Assembly: GCF_004359505.1 (NCBI RefSeq)
Contig: NZ_SCWE01000005.1
Location: 25,632-89,631 of the forward strand
DNA from: Macrococcus hajekii
Lineage (GTDB): Bacteria > Bacillota > Bacilli > Staphylococcales > Staphylococcaceae
Direction of reading: 5' to 3'
Length of the DNA stretch: 64,000 nucleotides
The notes below the pieces were generated by a model. It searched no databases and was not told the origin of the DNA. It was given only the letters and a program-made list of their open reading frames with translations. Shown here piece after piece: positions 1-8,917 of this stretch. The position numbers and the translations under genes are program-made. Every line of letters begins with the position of its first letter. The stretch's first letter is position 1.

Positions 1-965
1 ATGATTGCTAAATCGTAAACATCGTCAGTTGAGCAGCCACGTGATAAGTCATTAACAGGTGCATTTAAACCTTGTAAGATAGGACCGATCGCATCGAATC
101 CACCTAAACGCTGAGCAATCTTGTAACCGATGTTACCTGCTTCAAGACTAGGGAATACGAAAACATTAGCATCCCCTTGAATTGGAGACTCAGGTGCTTT
201 TTTAGCAGCGACTGAAGGAACAAATGCAGCATCGAACTGGAACTCTCCGTCGATTACAACATTATCAAGACCTGCTTCAGCTTTTTTATCTTGAGCTAAA
301 CGAGTAGCCTCAGCTACTTTCTCTGTTTCAGGGGTTTTAGCTGAACCTTTTGTTGAGAAGCTCAGCATTGCCACTTTAGGATCCATACCGAAGCTTTGTG
401 CTGTTTTAGCACTTTCAACAGCAATTTCAGCTAAATCAGATGCCTCTAATGTTGGATTGATAGCACAGTCTCCGAATACATACTGTTCATCATCACGTAA
501 CATGAAGAAGACGCCAGACGTTTTTGCGACACCTGGTTTCGTTTTAATGATTTGTAATGCAGGACGTACTGTATCAGCTGTTGAATGCGCAGCGCCTGAC
601 ACAAGACCTGCTGCTTTTCCGGTATGAACAAGCATCGTACCAAAGTAGTTGCCATCGTTCATCATTTTTTCTGCCTGTTCTTCTGTTGCTTTACCTTTAC
701 GACGCTCAACGAATGAAGCGATAAGTTCTGAACGTAATTCGCTTGTCGCCGGGTCGATGATTTCAAGTCCAGCTACAGACACACCTGCTTTGTCAGCAGT
801 TGCTTTTAATTCATCTGCATTTCCTAACACAACAGGGGTTACGTATGCTGTTTCATTCAGCTTAACTGCTGCTGCAAGAACACGCTCGTCATTCCCTTCA
901 GGAAATACGATACGCACATTTTTACCTTCTAATTTTTCTTTTAATACGTCTAATAAATTAGCCAT
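1..965 (-). CDS. pta: Phosphate acetyltransferase, 3' end cut by the window edge
   Basis: Interconverts acetyl-CoA plus phosphate with acetyl phosphate plus CoA in the cytoplasm, the first step of the Pta-AckA overflow pathway. The frame starts MANLLDVLKEKLEGKNVRIV, follows a clear GGAGGC ribosome site, and stays open to base 1. About 321 codons are visible and the family is about 328, so only the last few residues are missing. The conserved stretches LVSGAAHSTADTVRPALQ and VFVFPSLEAGNIGYKIAQ are present. It is divergent from hemQ, the neighbour I recall in S. aureus. A TATAAT -10 lies at 1005-1010 on the minus strand. Confidence 0.95.
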   Translation of the reverse strand, partial: MANLLDVLKEKLEGKNVRIVFPEGNDERVLAAAVKLNETAYVTPVVLGNADELKATADKAGVSVAGLEIIDPATSELRSELIASFVERRKGKATEEQAEKMMNDGNYFGTMLVHTGKAAGLVSGAAHSTADTVRPALQIIKTKPGVAKTSGVFFMLRDDEQYVFGDCAINPTLEASDLAEIAVESAKTAQSFGMDPKVAMLSFSTKGSAKTPETEKVAEATRLAQDKKAEAGLDNVVIDGEFQFDAAFVPSVAAKKAPESPIQGDANVFVFPSLEAGNIGYKIAQRLGGFDAIGPILQGLNAPVNDLSRGCSTDDVYDLAI

Positions 966-1117
966 AATAGCCTCCTAGTATTGTTTCATACAATTTACAT
1001 TCTTATTATAGAACATTTGTATAGAGAATTCACGTCATCAATTTGTAAAAGTATGAAGGCAGAATTTTCCGCTAATTATGTTATAGTGAAGAGGAATAAA
1101 AAATGAGGAGAGATACT

Positions 1118-1867
1118 ATGATTGAAGCAGCAAAAACTTTAGACGGCTGGTATAGCTTACACTTATTCTATGCAATCGACTTTACAAGTCTTAAGTTAGT
1201 AGAAGCAGAAGACCGTGAACAGATGATTACAGAATTAAAAGAATATTTAACGAAGCTTGAAGCGAACCACGAAGCAAAAGAAGGTTCATATGCTTTTTAT
1301 AATATTACAGGACAAAAAGCAGACCTCATGCTCTGGATGCTCCGCCCTGAAATGAAGCAATTAACAGCGCTGGAAACAGAATTTAATAAACTCTCAATCA
1401 GTGACTATCTGATTCCGACGTACTCTTACGTATCAGTAATCGAGCTCAGTAACTACCTGGCAGGCGATTCAGATGAAGATCCATACCAGAATCCTCATGT
1501 GCGCGCGCGTCTCTACCCTGAAATTCCACGTAATGAATATGTCTGTTTCTACCCGATGGATAAACGTCGTGAAGGCAATGATAACTGGTATATGCTTGAG
1601 ATGGACCATCGTAAAGACTTAATGCGTTCACACGGTATGATTGGCCGTGGCTACGCAGGTAAAGTGAAACAGTTCATCACTGGATCAGTCGGTTTTGATG
1701 ATCATGAGTGGGGTGTGACACTATTCGCTGATGATGTTCTTCAGTTCAAAAAATTAGTTTACGAAATGCGTTTTGATGAAGTATCAGCACGCTACGGCGA
1801 ATTTGGTGAATTCTTCGTCGGCAACATTTTACAGCAGGAAGATTTATCGCCACTATTCGAAGTTTAA
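1118..1867 (+). CDS. hemQ: Coproheme decarboxylase (chlorite-dismutase family)
   Basis: Last enzyme of the coproporphyrin-dependent haem pathway of Gram-positives: oxidatively decarboxylates coproheme III to haem b. The protein is 249 residues. It has the motif YPMDKRR with the redox Tyr at residue 145 and the proximal haem ligand His172 in [12 protein letters not shown]. An ATG at 1103 is in frame, but it overlaps the Shine-Dalgarno GAGGAG (1105-1110), so the start at 1118 is chosen. That also matches the S. aureus N-terminus, which soon reads TLDGWYSLH. The gene ends in a strong two-way terminator. Confidence 0.96.
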   Translation: MIEAAKTLDGWYSLHLFYAIDFTSLKLVEAEDREQMITELKEYLTKLEANHEAKEGSYAFYNITGQKADLMLWMLRPEMKQLTALETEFNKLSISDYLIPTYSYVSVIELSNYLAGDSDEDPYQNPHVRARLYPEIPRNEYVCFYPMDKRREGNDNWYMLEMDHRKDLMRSHGMIGRGYAGKVKQFITGSVGFDDHEWGVTLFADDVLQFKKLVYEMRFDEVSARYGEFGEFFVGNILQQEDLSPLFEV

Positions 1868-1874
1868 ATCTAAG

Positions 1875-1920
1875 TATAAGAAGACCGGGAAATTCATCTG
1901 AATTTCCCGGTCTTCTTATA
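1875..1920. terminator. Bidirectional terminator, hemQ / siderophore operon
   Basis: A perfect 20-bp inverted repeat (1875-1894 with 1901-1920) around the 6-base loop CATCTG lies between the convergent stop codons of hemQ and the lipoprotein gene. T-rich ends on both strands suit termination in both directions. Confidence 0.9.
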
Positions 1921-1928
1921 TTTAAAGT

Positions 1929-2957
1929 CTATTTATAGCCTTTTTCCACTTCTTCAATCTGCTTGATAGTTGTAGTTACACCTCCACCTGAGAAGTACCA
2001 TAAGTATGGATCAAGTTCTATAATTTTATTATTTTTAATTGCATTCACTTCTTTAATGACTTCGTTAGATAAAGCCTGCTTGCTTGAAGATTTACCACCT
2101 ACTGCTACGCCTCTATCCATCGCATAAATAATATCAGGATTTGTTTTATTGAAGTATTCATAGTTCACTACTTGACCATGACCTTCTGCTTTAATATTTT
2201 TATCCGCTTCTTTAACGCCGAGTACATCATGGATAAATCCAAATCGGCCGCCTTTACCAAACACTGATAATTCACCTTCATTTGCTAATACGAAAAGACC
2301 TTTATCATCTGAGTCTGCTGTCATTTTTTTCACTTCAGCAACTTTATCATCTAAGTCTTTAATGAGCTTTGTTGTTTCCTGTTCTTTATCGAACATCTTC
2401 CCTAAGTTTTCTGTATTCGCTTTTACACTATCAATATAAGCTGTATCATTTGTGCCCATATAGACGATTTTCGCGTCAGGTGCTGCTTTTTTCATTTCAT
2501 CCATCACTTTTGCTGTTGCCTGACGTCCTGAAATCAGAATAACTTCGGGATTCAGTTCTGCTAACTTCTCAAAGTTAGGTTCTTTCAATGAACCGAGGTT
2601 TGCATATTTATCGTCTTTAAAATCTGACAGAAATTCAGGGACTGAGCGATTGCCTTCACCTTTAGGAAGACCTACTACATGATCAGATAATCCCAGCTCC
2701 TTCATAGTTGTGAGTGTACCATAATCAAAGACAGCCACTTTTTCTGAGTTCTTTGGCACAGTTACTTTTTCCGATACTTCCTTCGCATCGCTGCCATCTT
2801 CTTTTTCGCCCATCATCTTAAATTCATTTGTAATCTCGACAGTGCTGTCACCTGCTGCTTTTTCTTCTGTTGATTCTGATGTTTCCTGTTTAGTTCCACA
2901 TGCTGCTAAAATTAAAACAAATGTAAAAGTAAGTAATAACAATGCGTATTTCTTCAT
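1929..2957 (-). CDS. Iron-siderophore ABC transporter, substrate-binding lipoprotein (SstD/YclQ-like)
   Basis: Membrane-anchored receptor that captures a ferric siderophore outside the cell and delivers it to the two permeases encoded upstream. The 342-residue protein has a lipoprotein signal peptide of about 19 residues with lipobox LAAC and lipidated Cys20, a charged acidic linker, then a periplasmic-binding fold with family stretches such as EPNFEKLAELNPEVILISGR and the C-terminal TTTIKQIEEV. It is the last gene of a permease-permease-ATPase-lipoprotein operon, the order of B. subtilis yclNOPQ (petrobactin) and S. aureus sstABCD (catechols). The ligand is inferred from this order and cannot be read from the sequence. 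Confidence 0.88.
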   Translation of the reverse strand: MKKYALLLLTFTFVLILAACGTKQETSESTEEKAAGDSTVEITNEFKMMGEKEDGSDAKEVSEKVTVPKNSEKVAVFDYGTLTTMKELGLSDHVVGLPKGEGNRSVPEFLSDFKDDKYANLGSLKEPNFEKLAELNPEVILISGRQATAKVMDEMKKAAPDAKIVYMGTNDTAYIDSVKANTENLGKMFDKEQETTKLIKDLDDKVAEVKKMTADSDDKGLFVLANEGELSVFGKGGRFGFIHDVLGVKEADKNIKAEGHGQVVNYEYFNKTNPDIIYAMDRGVAVGGKSSSKQALSNEVIKEVNAIKNNKIIELDPYLWYFSGGGVTTTIKQIEEVEKGYK

Positions 2958-3053
2958 GGTAATCTCCTTATTTTGTATTTTTCCCCGAATTAGTTCTGCC
3001 CGTAAAAATCTGAATATGCATTCCCCGGCACCACTCCTCTCAATGTTTTATTT

Positions 3054-3857
3054 TTAAATCAGCTGCGCTTCTCTCACGAAGTCGTCAACAGTTTTCTCAT
3101 CATCGAAATAGACACAGATCTGCTGACCAAATATACATTCAATATTAATATCCATGTCATATACTTTTTTGAGTGCTTCCGGCGTGATAACACTATCCTT
3201 CGGCCCGTCCAGCAGAATCTCTCCGTCCTTCATCGCCACAATATAATCTGCATAACAAGAAGCAAAGTTAATATCATGAATGACAATGACAATGGTCTTC
3301 TGCTTTTCGCGCACTAGCCGGCGAAGCAGCTGCATCATCTGAACAGAATGCTTCATATCCAGATTGTTCAATGGTTCATCCAGAAAAATGTAGTCTGTAT
3401 CCTGAGCGAGTGTCATGGCGATAAAAGCACGCTGTCTCTGCCCACCTGATAGCTCATCCAGATAGGTATCCTGCAGACTGGTGAGTCCCATATAATCAAG
3501 TGACTCATCAATAATCCCTATATCTTCCTGCGTTAATCGTCCTTTTGAGTATGGGAATCGTCCGAAATTGACTAAATCTCTGACAGACAATTTAAGATTT
3601 GTATGGTTACTTTGTTTGAGCACCGCTAATTGCCGTGCAACTTGATCGCTTTTTAGCTTAGTAATTTCCGTGCCATTCAGCTCGACCGTTCCTTTTGTTA
3701 CATCGATAAGCCGCGTGGCTGCATTGAGCAGTGTACTTTTACCTGCACCATTGGGCCCAATGATAGCGGTAATAGCCCCTTTTTTGATTTCTGTTGAGAC
3801 ATTATTGATAATGTGTTTTTTTCCGATATCGATGCTTAATTGATTGATTTTAATCAT
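3054..3857 (-). CDS. Iron-siderophore ABC transporter, ATP-binding protein
   Basis: Cytoplasmic ATPase that powers import through the adjacent permeases. The 267-residue protein has Walker A GPNGAGKST at about 34-42, the signature LSGGQRQR, Walker B YIFLDEP and a switch His in VIHDINFA. These are typical of the FecE/FepC class. A longer upstream frame exists, but the ATG at 3857 has a strong AAGGAGGG site just upstream and is chosen. It overlaps the preceding permease stop by 8 bases, indicating translational coupling. Confidence 0.93.
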   Translation of the reverse strand: MIKINQLSIDIGKKHIINNVSTEIKKGAITAIIGPNGAGKSTLLNAATRLIDVTKGTVELNGTEITKLKSDQVARQLAVLKQSNHTNLKLSVRDLVNFGRFPYSKGRLTQEDIGIIDESLDYMGLTSLQDTYLDELSGGQRQRAFIAMTLAQDTDYIFLDEPLNNLDMKHSVQMMQLLRRLVREKQKTIVIVIHDINFASCYADYIVAMKDGEILLDGPKDSVITPEALKKVYDMDINIECIFGQQICVYFDDEKTVDDFVREAQLI

Positions 3858-4803
3858 GTGCACCCTCCTTAAATAGCAAGTAAATAAAATAGAGACCGCC
3901 GACAAAGTTAATCATAATCGTAATTTCAGTTGTGCCATCAAAGATATATTGCGTCATCATCTGACCGATAACGAGTGTAATCACTGAAATCAGTATCGTA
4001 CTCACGATTAATAAACGATGTTCATAAGTACGAATGAACTGATAAGTGATATTACAGACGATAATGCCGAGAAATGTAATAGGTCCTACTAGTGCTGTCG
4101 AGATGCTGACGAGTACAGCTATAATCAGCAGCATCATCCGCGTCAGCTTATCGATATCCAGTCCAAGGTTAAGAGAATGGATTTTCCCGAGGCTCAGTAC
4201 GTCGAGTTCTGCACTCTTGCGATATATTATCAATAACAGTATGCCAATCAGCAGTGCTGAGAGAACCAACAGTTTGTCATTCACAGTATTAAAGCTTGCA
4301 AACATCTTGTCCTGAAGCATTAAAAAATCGTCCGGATTCATCACCATATGCATAAAGCTCGACAGACTCTGGAAACATGTTCCCATGACCAGACCGAACA
4401 ATAAGATAAAATAGACCGATGTATTTTTCCGGAAAACCAGCTTGAACAGTCCAAGTGTAAAGATAATCATGAGCAGAACAGAAAGAAAGAAGTTAACATA
4501 AGTGTTCATCAGCAGTGAACTGACTGCTCCAAATAAAAAGATAATGACCGTCTGTAGAAACAAGTAGACCGCATCAAGACCGATCACTGACGGTGTAAGC
4601 AGATGATTCTCAGTCAGCGTCTGAAATATCAGTGATGAAACTCCGATTGCTGCACCAACCAGCACAATCGCTGCTATTTTGCGCAGACGTGCAGGCAGCA
4701 CATACCCTAGTGCATTCATGTTGAGTTGAATCAGAATATAAAGACCGATTAAAATCACCGCAACAAGCAATAAGGTCCATACCTTCTTAGATTTTGGTGA
4801 CAT
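3850..4803 (-). CDS. Iron-siderophore ABC transporter permease 2 (FecCD family)
   Basis: Integral membrane subunit of the ferric-siderophore importer. The 317-residue protein has about nine hydrophobic segments. The FecCD-type stretch VGPITFLGIIVCNITYQF corresponds to the loop that contacts the ATPase. The start at 4803 follows AAAGGAGAGC and overlaps the first permease by 17 bases, so the two are probably made in equal amounts. It pairs with the gene at 4787-5749 as a heterodimer, as in YclN/YclO or SstA/SstB. Confidence 0.92.
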   Translation of the reverse strand: MSPKSKKVWTLLLVAVILIGLYILIQLNMNALGYVLPARLRKIAAIVLVGAAIGVSSLIFQTLTENHLLTPSVIGLDAVYLFLQTVIIFLFGAVSSLLMNTYVNFFLSVLLMIIFTLGLFKLVFRKNTSVYFILLFGLVMGTCFQSLSSFMHMVMNPDDFLMLQDKMFASFNTVNDKLLVLSALLIGILLLIIYRKSAELDVLSLGKIHSLNLGLDIDKLTRMMLLIIAVLVSISTALVGPITFLGIIVCNITYQFIRTYEHRLLIVSTILISVITLVIGQMMTQYIFDGTTEITIMINFVGGLYFIYLLFKEGAHD

Positions 4804-5749
4804 AATCAGCTCTCCTTTTCAAAAGCAGCCACATGAATAATACGCTGCCGATAATACCTAGTGTCAGACCAATCGGAATCTCATAAGGAAAAATAATGAT
4901 ACGACTGAAAATATCAGCTACCATCACGAGAATGGCTCCAAGCAGTGCTGTAAAAGGCAACGTCTTCTGCAAGTGATCTCCGACAAAGAGATAGACGATA
5001 TTAGGTACGACTAAGCCGAGAAACGGGAGTACACCGACAGTAACCACCACTGTTGCCGATACAATCGCACTGATGACTACCCCGATATTCATGATTTTGT
5101 CATACGATATCCCCAGATTCCGGCTAAACGATTCGCCCATTCCGACAATAGTGAAATGATGCGCAAAAAAGTAAATGACAATAACCATCGGAATAATGAT
5201 GAAAAGAGCCTCATATCGACCTGAAGTAATCATTGAAAAGTCACCCACAAAAAAATTACCGATACTTTGCATAGCATTAAAACGGAGCGCCATAAAAGTT
5301 GCAAAACTGGATACGATGTTACCGAGCATTAAACCAACCAGTGGAATAAATATTGCATCCTTATACTTAATACGATTAACAATAAACATAAATGCCAGCG
5401 TTCCAATGACGGCCGCCGTAATAGCAAAAATAAGCTTAATAAGTATAGGCGTATCAGCGAAGAAAATCATCGCTACTAATATTCCTAGTTTGGCAAAATC
5501 CATCGTACCTGCAGTGGTAGGCGAGACGAACTTATTTCTCGTCAACTGCTGCATCAGCAGACCTGCTACACTAAGTGCAGTGCCCGCTAAAATAATAGAG
5601 ATGGTTCTAGGCAGACGACTATTGATGAGTATATTTTTTTCGTTGGCTGTCAGGTTAAGCAGATGTTTAGGTGCAAGATCAACAACTCCGATAAAGATGG
5701 AGAAAACAGACAGCCCAACGAGTAACAGAACTAAATAACGCAATTTCAT
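4787..5749 (-). CDS. Iron-siderophore ABC transporter permease 1 (FecCD family), first gene of the operon
   Basis: Integral membrane subunit of the ferric-siderophore importer and the promoter-proximal gene of the four-gene operon. The 320-residue protein has multiple membrane helices and the family motifs RLPRTISIILAGTALSVAG near the N-terminus and GVLPFLGLVVPNIVY in the ATPase-contact loop. Its start follows GAGGAG. A Fur box and promoter lie directly upstream, so the operon is expected to be repressed by iron. Confidence 0.92.
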   Translation of the reverse strand: MKLRYLVLLLVGLSVFSIFIGVVDLAPKHLLNLTANEKNILINSRLPRTISIILAGTALSVAGLLMQQLTRNKFVSPTTAGTMDFAKLGILVAMIFFADTPILIKLIFAITAAVIGTLAFMFIVNRIKYKDAIFIPLVGLMLGNIVSSFATFMALRFNAMQSIGNFFVGDFSMITSGRYEALFIIIPMVIVIYFFAHHFTIVGMGESFSRNLGISYDKIMNIGVVISAIVSATVVVTVGVLPFLGLVVPNIVYLFVGDHLQKTLPFTALLGAILVMVADIFSRIIIFPYEIPIGLTLGIIGSVLFMWLLLKRRADYVTKI

Positions 5750-5766
5750 AACAAGAACTCCTCTTT

Positions 5767-5818
5767 AATTGATAACCATTATCAATTACAATCATAACAA
5801 AGTTTTTATCCAGTTCAA
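5767..5818 (-). promoter_or_regulatory. Promoter and Fur box of the siderophore operon
   Basis: On the minus strand, -35 TTGAAC (5813-5818) and -10 TATGAT (5791-5796) are 16 bases apart. Just downstream, 5767-5787 is a perfect 9-3-9 palindrome (AATTGATAA, three bases, TTATCAATT), matching the Fur-box consensus GATAATnATTATC. It covers the expected transcription start and ends about 18 bases before the start codon, so bound Fur-Fe would block transcription. Nothing else was recognised between here and the permease gene at 5973. Confidence 0.9.
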
Positions 5819-5972
5819 CCCTTTTCATAAAACTTTCTGTATTTATTTCTAAAACAAGTGATGACTTCTTATTTAAAAGTGTTTTTTTATGTATGCGTAT
5901 TCAAAAAGAGTATTTAACTCCCCTTTTTCATGCTATATTTAGGATGAAAGATTTATAAAAGGGGGTATCATC

Positions 5973-7310
5973 ATGAGTCAACAAGAGTCACTTAAGAAAT
6001 CTATCGGTCTGTTAACGGCGATTACTATCGTTATCGGTACCATTATCGGTTCGGGTGTCTTTGTAAAACCATCAGTCGTTCTCGGTCATGCGGGTTCCAG
6101 TAACATGGCAATCTGGGCCTGGGTTGTCGGAGGGATTTTAACATTGGCAGCCGGCCTTACTATCGCAGAAGTCGGCGCACAAATTCCAAAGACGGGTGGA
6201 TTATATGCCTATATTCGTGATATTTATGGTCAGTTCTGGGGTTTTTTAACCGGCTGGGTACAAACTGTCATCTATGGTCCCGCCATCATCGCTTCTCTCA
6301 CATTATTTTTCGGTATTTTAGTTTCTAATTTTTTTGGCTTAAATGAGAGTCTCGGTGTATGGATCGGTCTGGCATCTCTGACTTTCCTGGTCGTACTGAA
6401 TATATTAGGGACTGGGCTCGGAGGGGCGATGCAGAATATCACGACAATTGCCAAGCTCATTCCCGTCTTCGCAATCATCATTTTCGGTTTATTATGGGGA
6501 AAGGCCGATATCTTCAATCAGGATGTGACACATTTAATTAAAGAAGACGGACAAGTCAATTTCGGTCGCGCTGTACTCGCTACTTTATTTGCCTATGACG
6601 GCTGGATTATGCTGACGAACTTAACAGGTGAAATGAAAAACGCAAAACGTAACCTGCCACTCGCTATGTTAATCGGTTTATCTGTTGTCACATTAGCCTA
6701 TGTTTTTATCAATATTGCCGTTTTTCATGTGATTCCAGCTACCGAACTCATCGGTATGGGTAATACAAGTTCGGCTCAAGCTGCCGCTCTGCTGTTCGGT
6801 CCAATCGGCGCGAAGTTTGTCAATATCGGTGTTATTATCTCGATTTTCGGTTGTCTGAACGGGAAAATCATGACATTCCCACGTGTGCCATTTGCAATGG
6901 CTGATGACCACATGCTACCTTTTTCAAAAATCATCGGCTATGTCAGTCCTAAAACAAATACACCAGTCGGCGCACTGAGCATCGTCTATATTCTAGGCGT
7001 ACTGCTTGTGTTATTAACACTCGCTATTCCTAAAGTAGTCAATGCCGATTATTTATCAGAGATTTGTATCTTTGTCATCTATGTCTTTTATATCATGGCC
7101 TTTATTGGATTATTCCTTCTGCGGAAGCGTATTAAAGGACCGCGTGCTTATTCAGTTCCACTTTATCCTATCGTTCCAATTGTTGCGATTTTAGGTGGTC
7201 TGTTCATCATCGTCAGTACGCTTCAAAGTGATTTCCTAGGCGCGCTCTATTCCCTTATTATTGTGGCAGTCGGTATTCCATTCTACTTCATGCTTAAAAA
7301 GCATGTTTAA
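5973..7310 (+). CDS. APC-superfamily amino-acid permease (LAT/SteT-like)
   Basis: Cytoplasmic-membrane amino-acid transporter. The 445-residue protein has about 12 predicted membrane helices. The N-terminal APC signature ITIVIGTIIGSGVFVKPSVV is the unwound helix-1 substrate site. The best match I recall is the serine/threonine exchanger SteT of B. subtilis; substrate is not certain. The start follows the site AAAAGGGGG. It is a single gene between the divergent iron operon and a small ORF whose promoter overlaps its 3' end. Confidence 0.88.
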   Translation: MSQQESLKKSIGLLTAITIVIGTIIGSGVFVKPSVVLGHAGSSNMAIWAWVVGGILTLAAGLTIAEVGAQIPKTGGLYAYIRDIYGQFWGFLTGWVQTVIYGPAIIASLTLFFGILVSNFFGLNESLGVWIGLASLTFLVVLNILGTGLGGAMQNITTIAKLIPVFAIIIFGLLWGKADIFNQDVTHLIKEDGQVNFGRAVLATLFAYDGWIMLTNLTGEMKNAKRNLPLAMLIGLSVVTLAYVFINIAVFHVIPATELIGMGNTSSAQAAALLFGPIGAKFVNIGVIISIFGCLNGKIMTFPRVPFAMADDHMLPFSKIIGYVSPKTNTPVGALSIVYILGVLLVLLTLAIPKVVNADYLSEICIFVIYVFYIMAFIGLFLLRKRIKGPRAYSVPLYPIVPIVAILGGLFIIVSTLQSDFLGALYSLIIVAVGIPFYFMLKKHV

Positions 7311-7333
7311 CACTCATTAGAACAGGATATAAT
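7306..7333 (+). promoter_or_regulatory. Promoter of the small ORF at 7371
   Basis: -35 TTTAAC (7306-7311) and a consensus -10 TATAAT (7328-7333) are 16 bases apart. The -35 overlaps the stop region of the permease gene. This gives the small downstream ORF its own transcript. Confidence 0.65.
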
Positions 7334-7370
7334 TAAGAAAACTAATTATTCTTGAAAGGAAGAATTCACT

Positions 7371-7475
7371 ATGAAACGTTTTATCCAATTATTAATCAAA
7401 TTAAGTCCAATTATTTTACCGATTTTACAACGTCAACTGAACAAACGTAACAATTCAAGCAACAACAATAAATAA
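7371..7475 (+). CDS. Small cationic, amphipathic 34-residue peptide of unknown function
   Basis: I do not recognise this family. The reading frame has its own promoter, a ribosome site GAAAGGAAG, an ATG, 34 codons and a stop that runs straight into a strong terminator, which together make a real gene likely. The N-terminal half (MKRFIQLLIKLSPIILPILQ) could form a hydrophobic, positively charged membrane helix. The rest is basic and rich in Asn and Ser (RQLNKRNNSSNNNK). There is no cleavable signal and no cysteine. It could be a small membrane protein, a toxin-like peptide or a phenol-soluble-modulin-like peptide; none of these is shown. Confidence 0.6.
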   Translation: MKRFIQLLIKLSPIILPILQRQLNKRNNSSNNNK

Positions 7476-7507
7476 AAAATAGACACCCTATAGGGTGTCT
7501 ATTTTTT
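7474..7507. terminator. Bidirectional terminator, small ORF / DUF423 gene
   Basis: A perfect 15-bp inverted repeat (7474-7488 with 7493-7507) around the loop TATA, with A and T runs at its outer ends. It lies between the convergent small ORF and DUF423 gene and overlaps both stop codons. Confidence 0.9.
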
Positions 7508-7868
7508 ATGCTTTCCATGCTGCGAGTATGAGCAGGAACCAGCTCGCTATAAAGAGTACGCCACCAATCGGTGTAATAGCACCGAGTACTTTAATCTGTG
7601 TTACAGCGAGAATATACAGTGATCCACTGAATAGCACTATTCCTGCTGTCATCAGCCAGCCGGCCGTATTGAGATTAAGCGATGTCGTACCGTTTAAAAT
7701 GCCGATTAATATTAAACCGAGAGCGTGATACATCTGATACATTGTTGCTTTATTCCAGATATCCAGATATTTCGGTGTCAACTTACCTTCCAGCCCGTGG
7801 GCACCGAAAGCACCGAGGGCTACTGCTAACATTGCATTCAGTGCACCGATAATTAAAAACGTCTTCAT
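7506..7868 (-). CDS. DUF423 family small membrane protein (YwdK-like)
   Basis: A 120-residue protein with four predicted membrane helices, matching the DUF423 family. The N-terminal pattern [21 protein letters not shown] and the central [10 protein letters not shown] are characteristic. The function is unknown. It follows ung and a YwdI-type gene on the same strand, like the ywd cluster of B. subtilis, and starts 9 bases after the YwdI stop, so it is probably the last gene of that operon. Confidence 0.88.
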   Translation of the reverse strand: MKTFLIIGALNAMLAVALGAFGAHGLEGKLTPKYLDIWNKATMYQMYHALGLILIGILNGTTSLNLNTAGWLMTAGIVLFSGSLYILAVTQIKVLGAITPIGGVLFIASWFLLILAAWKA

Positions 7869-7877
7869 ATTTTCCTC

Positions 7878-8150
7878 CTAAAAATCAAATAATGATTTGC
7901 CATTTCCAAGACCATCATCTGTTTCTGCTTTAATCGATTTGAGCGGTTGTCCACCCATCAATTTTAGCTCTGCAGGCGAAATCTCTTCTTTATGAGCTTT
8001 TATACCAGGGTTTTCATTTTGATACGTATGACAACTACCCAATGAAGCCAGCGTCTGTATTGCATACATGTGCTTACTAAATTCATTATCTTCTGATGTA
8101 CGTGCTTTTTCAAGTTCCGTCATGATCTGATTAATGATCTGAGCTTTCAT
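7878..8150 (-). CDS. YwdI-like protein (DUF5327)
   Basis: A 90-residue soluble protein of unknown function. The N-terminal third is helical ([19 protein letters not shown]) and the rest is polar and low in hydrophobic residues. It resembles B. subtilis YwdI, which is also encoded next to ung. The start overlaps the end of ung by 20 bases, pointing to coupled translation. Confidence 0.78.
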   Translation of the reverse strand: MKAQIINQIMTELEKARTSEDNEFSKHMYAIQTLASLGSCHTYQNENPGIKAHKEEISPAELKLMGGQPLKSIKAETDDGLGNGKSLFDF

Positions 8151-8808
8151 TCATTACAACCTCCTTGCACCAGTTAATCGGTTCAATATGATGTGCCTTT
8201 AAATAGTCATTAGTTTTACTATAAGGTTTTGAACCAAAGAAACCTCTGAATGCACTAAGCGGACTTGGATGTACACTTTTAATAATATGATGTTTTGCCG
8301 TGTCAATCAACGGTATTTTAGACTGCGCCGGCTTACCCCACAATATAAATACAACATTTTCCCGGTAATCTGAAACAGCTTGAATAATTTCATTTGTAAA
8401 GGTCTCCCAGCCAATTCCTTTATGAGAATTGGCCTGTCCTTTTTCTACAGTCATAACAGTGTTAAGAAGAAGGACTCCTTCCTCCGCCCAGCCTGTCAGC
8501 TCACCAGTATGACGTTCACAGCCCACATCATCTACCAGTTCCTTATACATATTCCGTAAAGATGGCGGTATTTTAGTACCATTTTTTACGGAAAAGGCCA
8601 TCCCATGTGCCTGATCCGGGCCATGATAAGGATCCTGTCCTAGAATGACAACCTTCACTTGATCAAAAGGCGTATATTTAAAGGCGTTATAAATATTGTC
8701 CCGTGCCGGATAAATTTCTTTAGTTGCATAAGCATTCTCCAGAAAATCATCCATAGCTGAGAAATCATGCTTTTCTTTAATTTCTTTAAAAATGGTCTCC
8801 CACTTCAT
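8131..8808 (-). CDS. ung: Uracil-DNA glycosylase (family 1)
   Basis: Removes uracil from DNA to start base-excision repair. The 225-residue protein carries the water-activating motif GQDPYHGP (catalytic Asp59) and the uracil/DNA loop [15 protein letters not shown] is also conserved. An in-frame ATG at 8850 would add 14 residues, but the ATG at 8808 has GAGGTGAGG at good spacing and aligns with the known N-terminus (MEW- in S. aureus, MKW- here). It is the first gene of a probable ung-ywdI-DUF423 operon. Confidence 0.96.
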   Translation of the reverse strand: MKWETIFKEIKEKHDFSAMDDFLENAYATKEIYPARDNIYNAFKYTPFDQVKVVILGQDPYHGPDQAHGMAFSVKNGTKIPPSLRNMYKELVDDVGCERHTGELTGWAEEGVLLLNTVMTVEKGQANSHKGIGWETFTNEIIQAVSDYRENVVFILWGKPAQSKIPLIDTAKHHIIKSVHPSPLSAFRGFFGSKPYSKTNDYLKAHHIEPINWCKEVVMNESSDH

Positions 8809-8856
8809 TCTCCTCACCTCACTCTGAATTGTAGCATAAAATGTAAGCATTTTATT

Positions 8857-8883
8857 TTGTCATACCCGCTTTCATGCTATGAT
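8857..8883 (+). promoter_or_regulatory. Promoter of pdxK
   Basis: -35 TTGTCA (8857-8862) and extended -10 TGCTATGAT (8875-8883), with a 15-base spacer. The extended -10 can compensate for the short spacer. Confidence 0.6.
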
Positions 8884-8917
8884 AATAATAATCAGAAAAA
8901 AGAATGGGGTATGTAAA

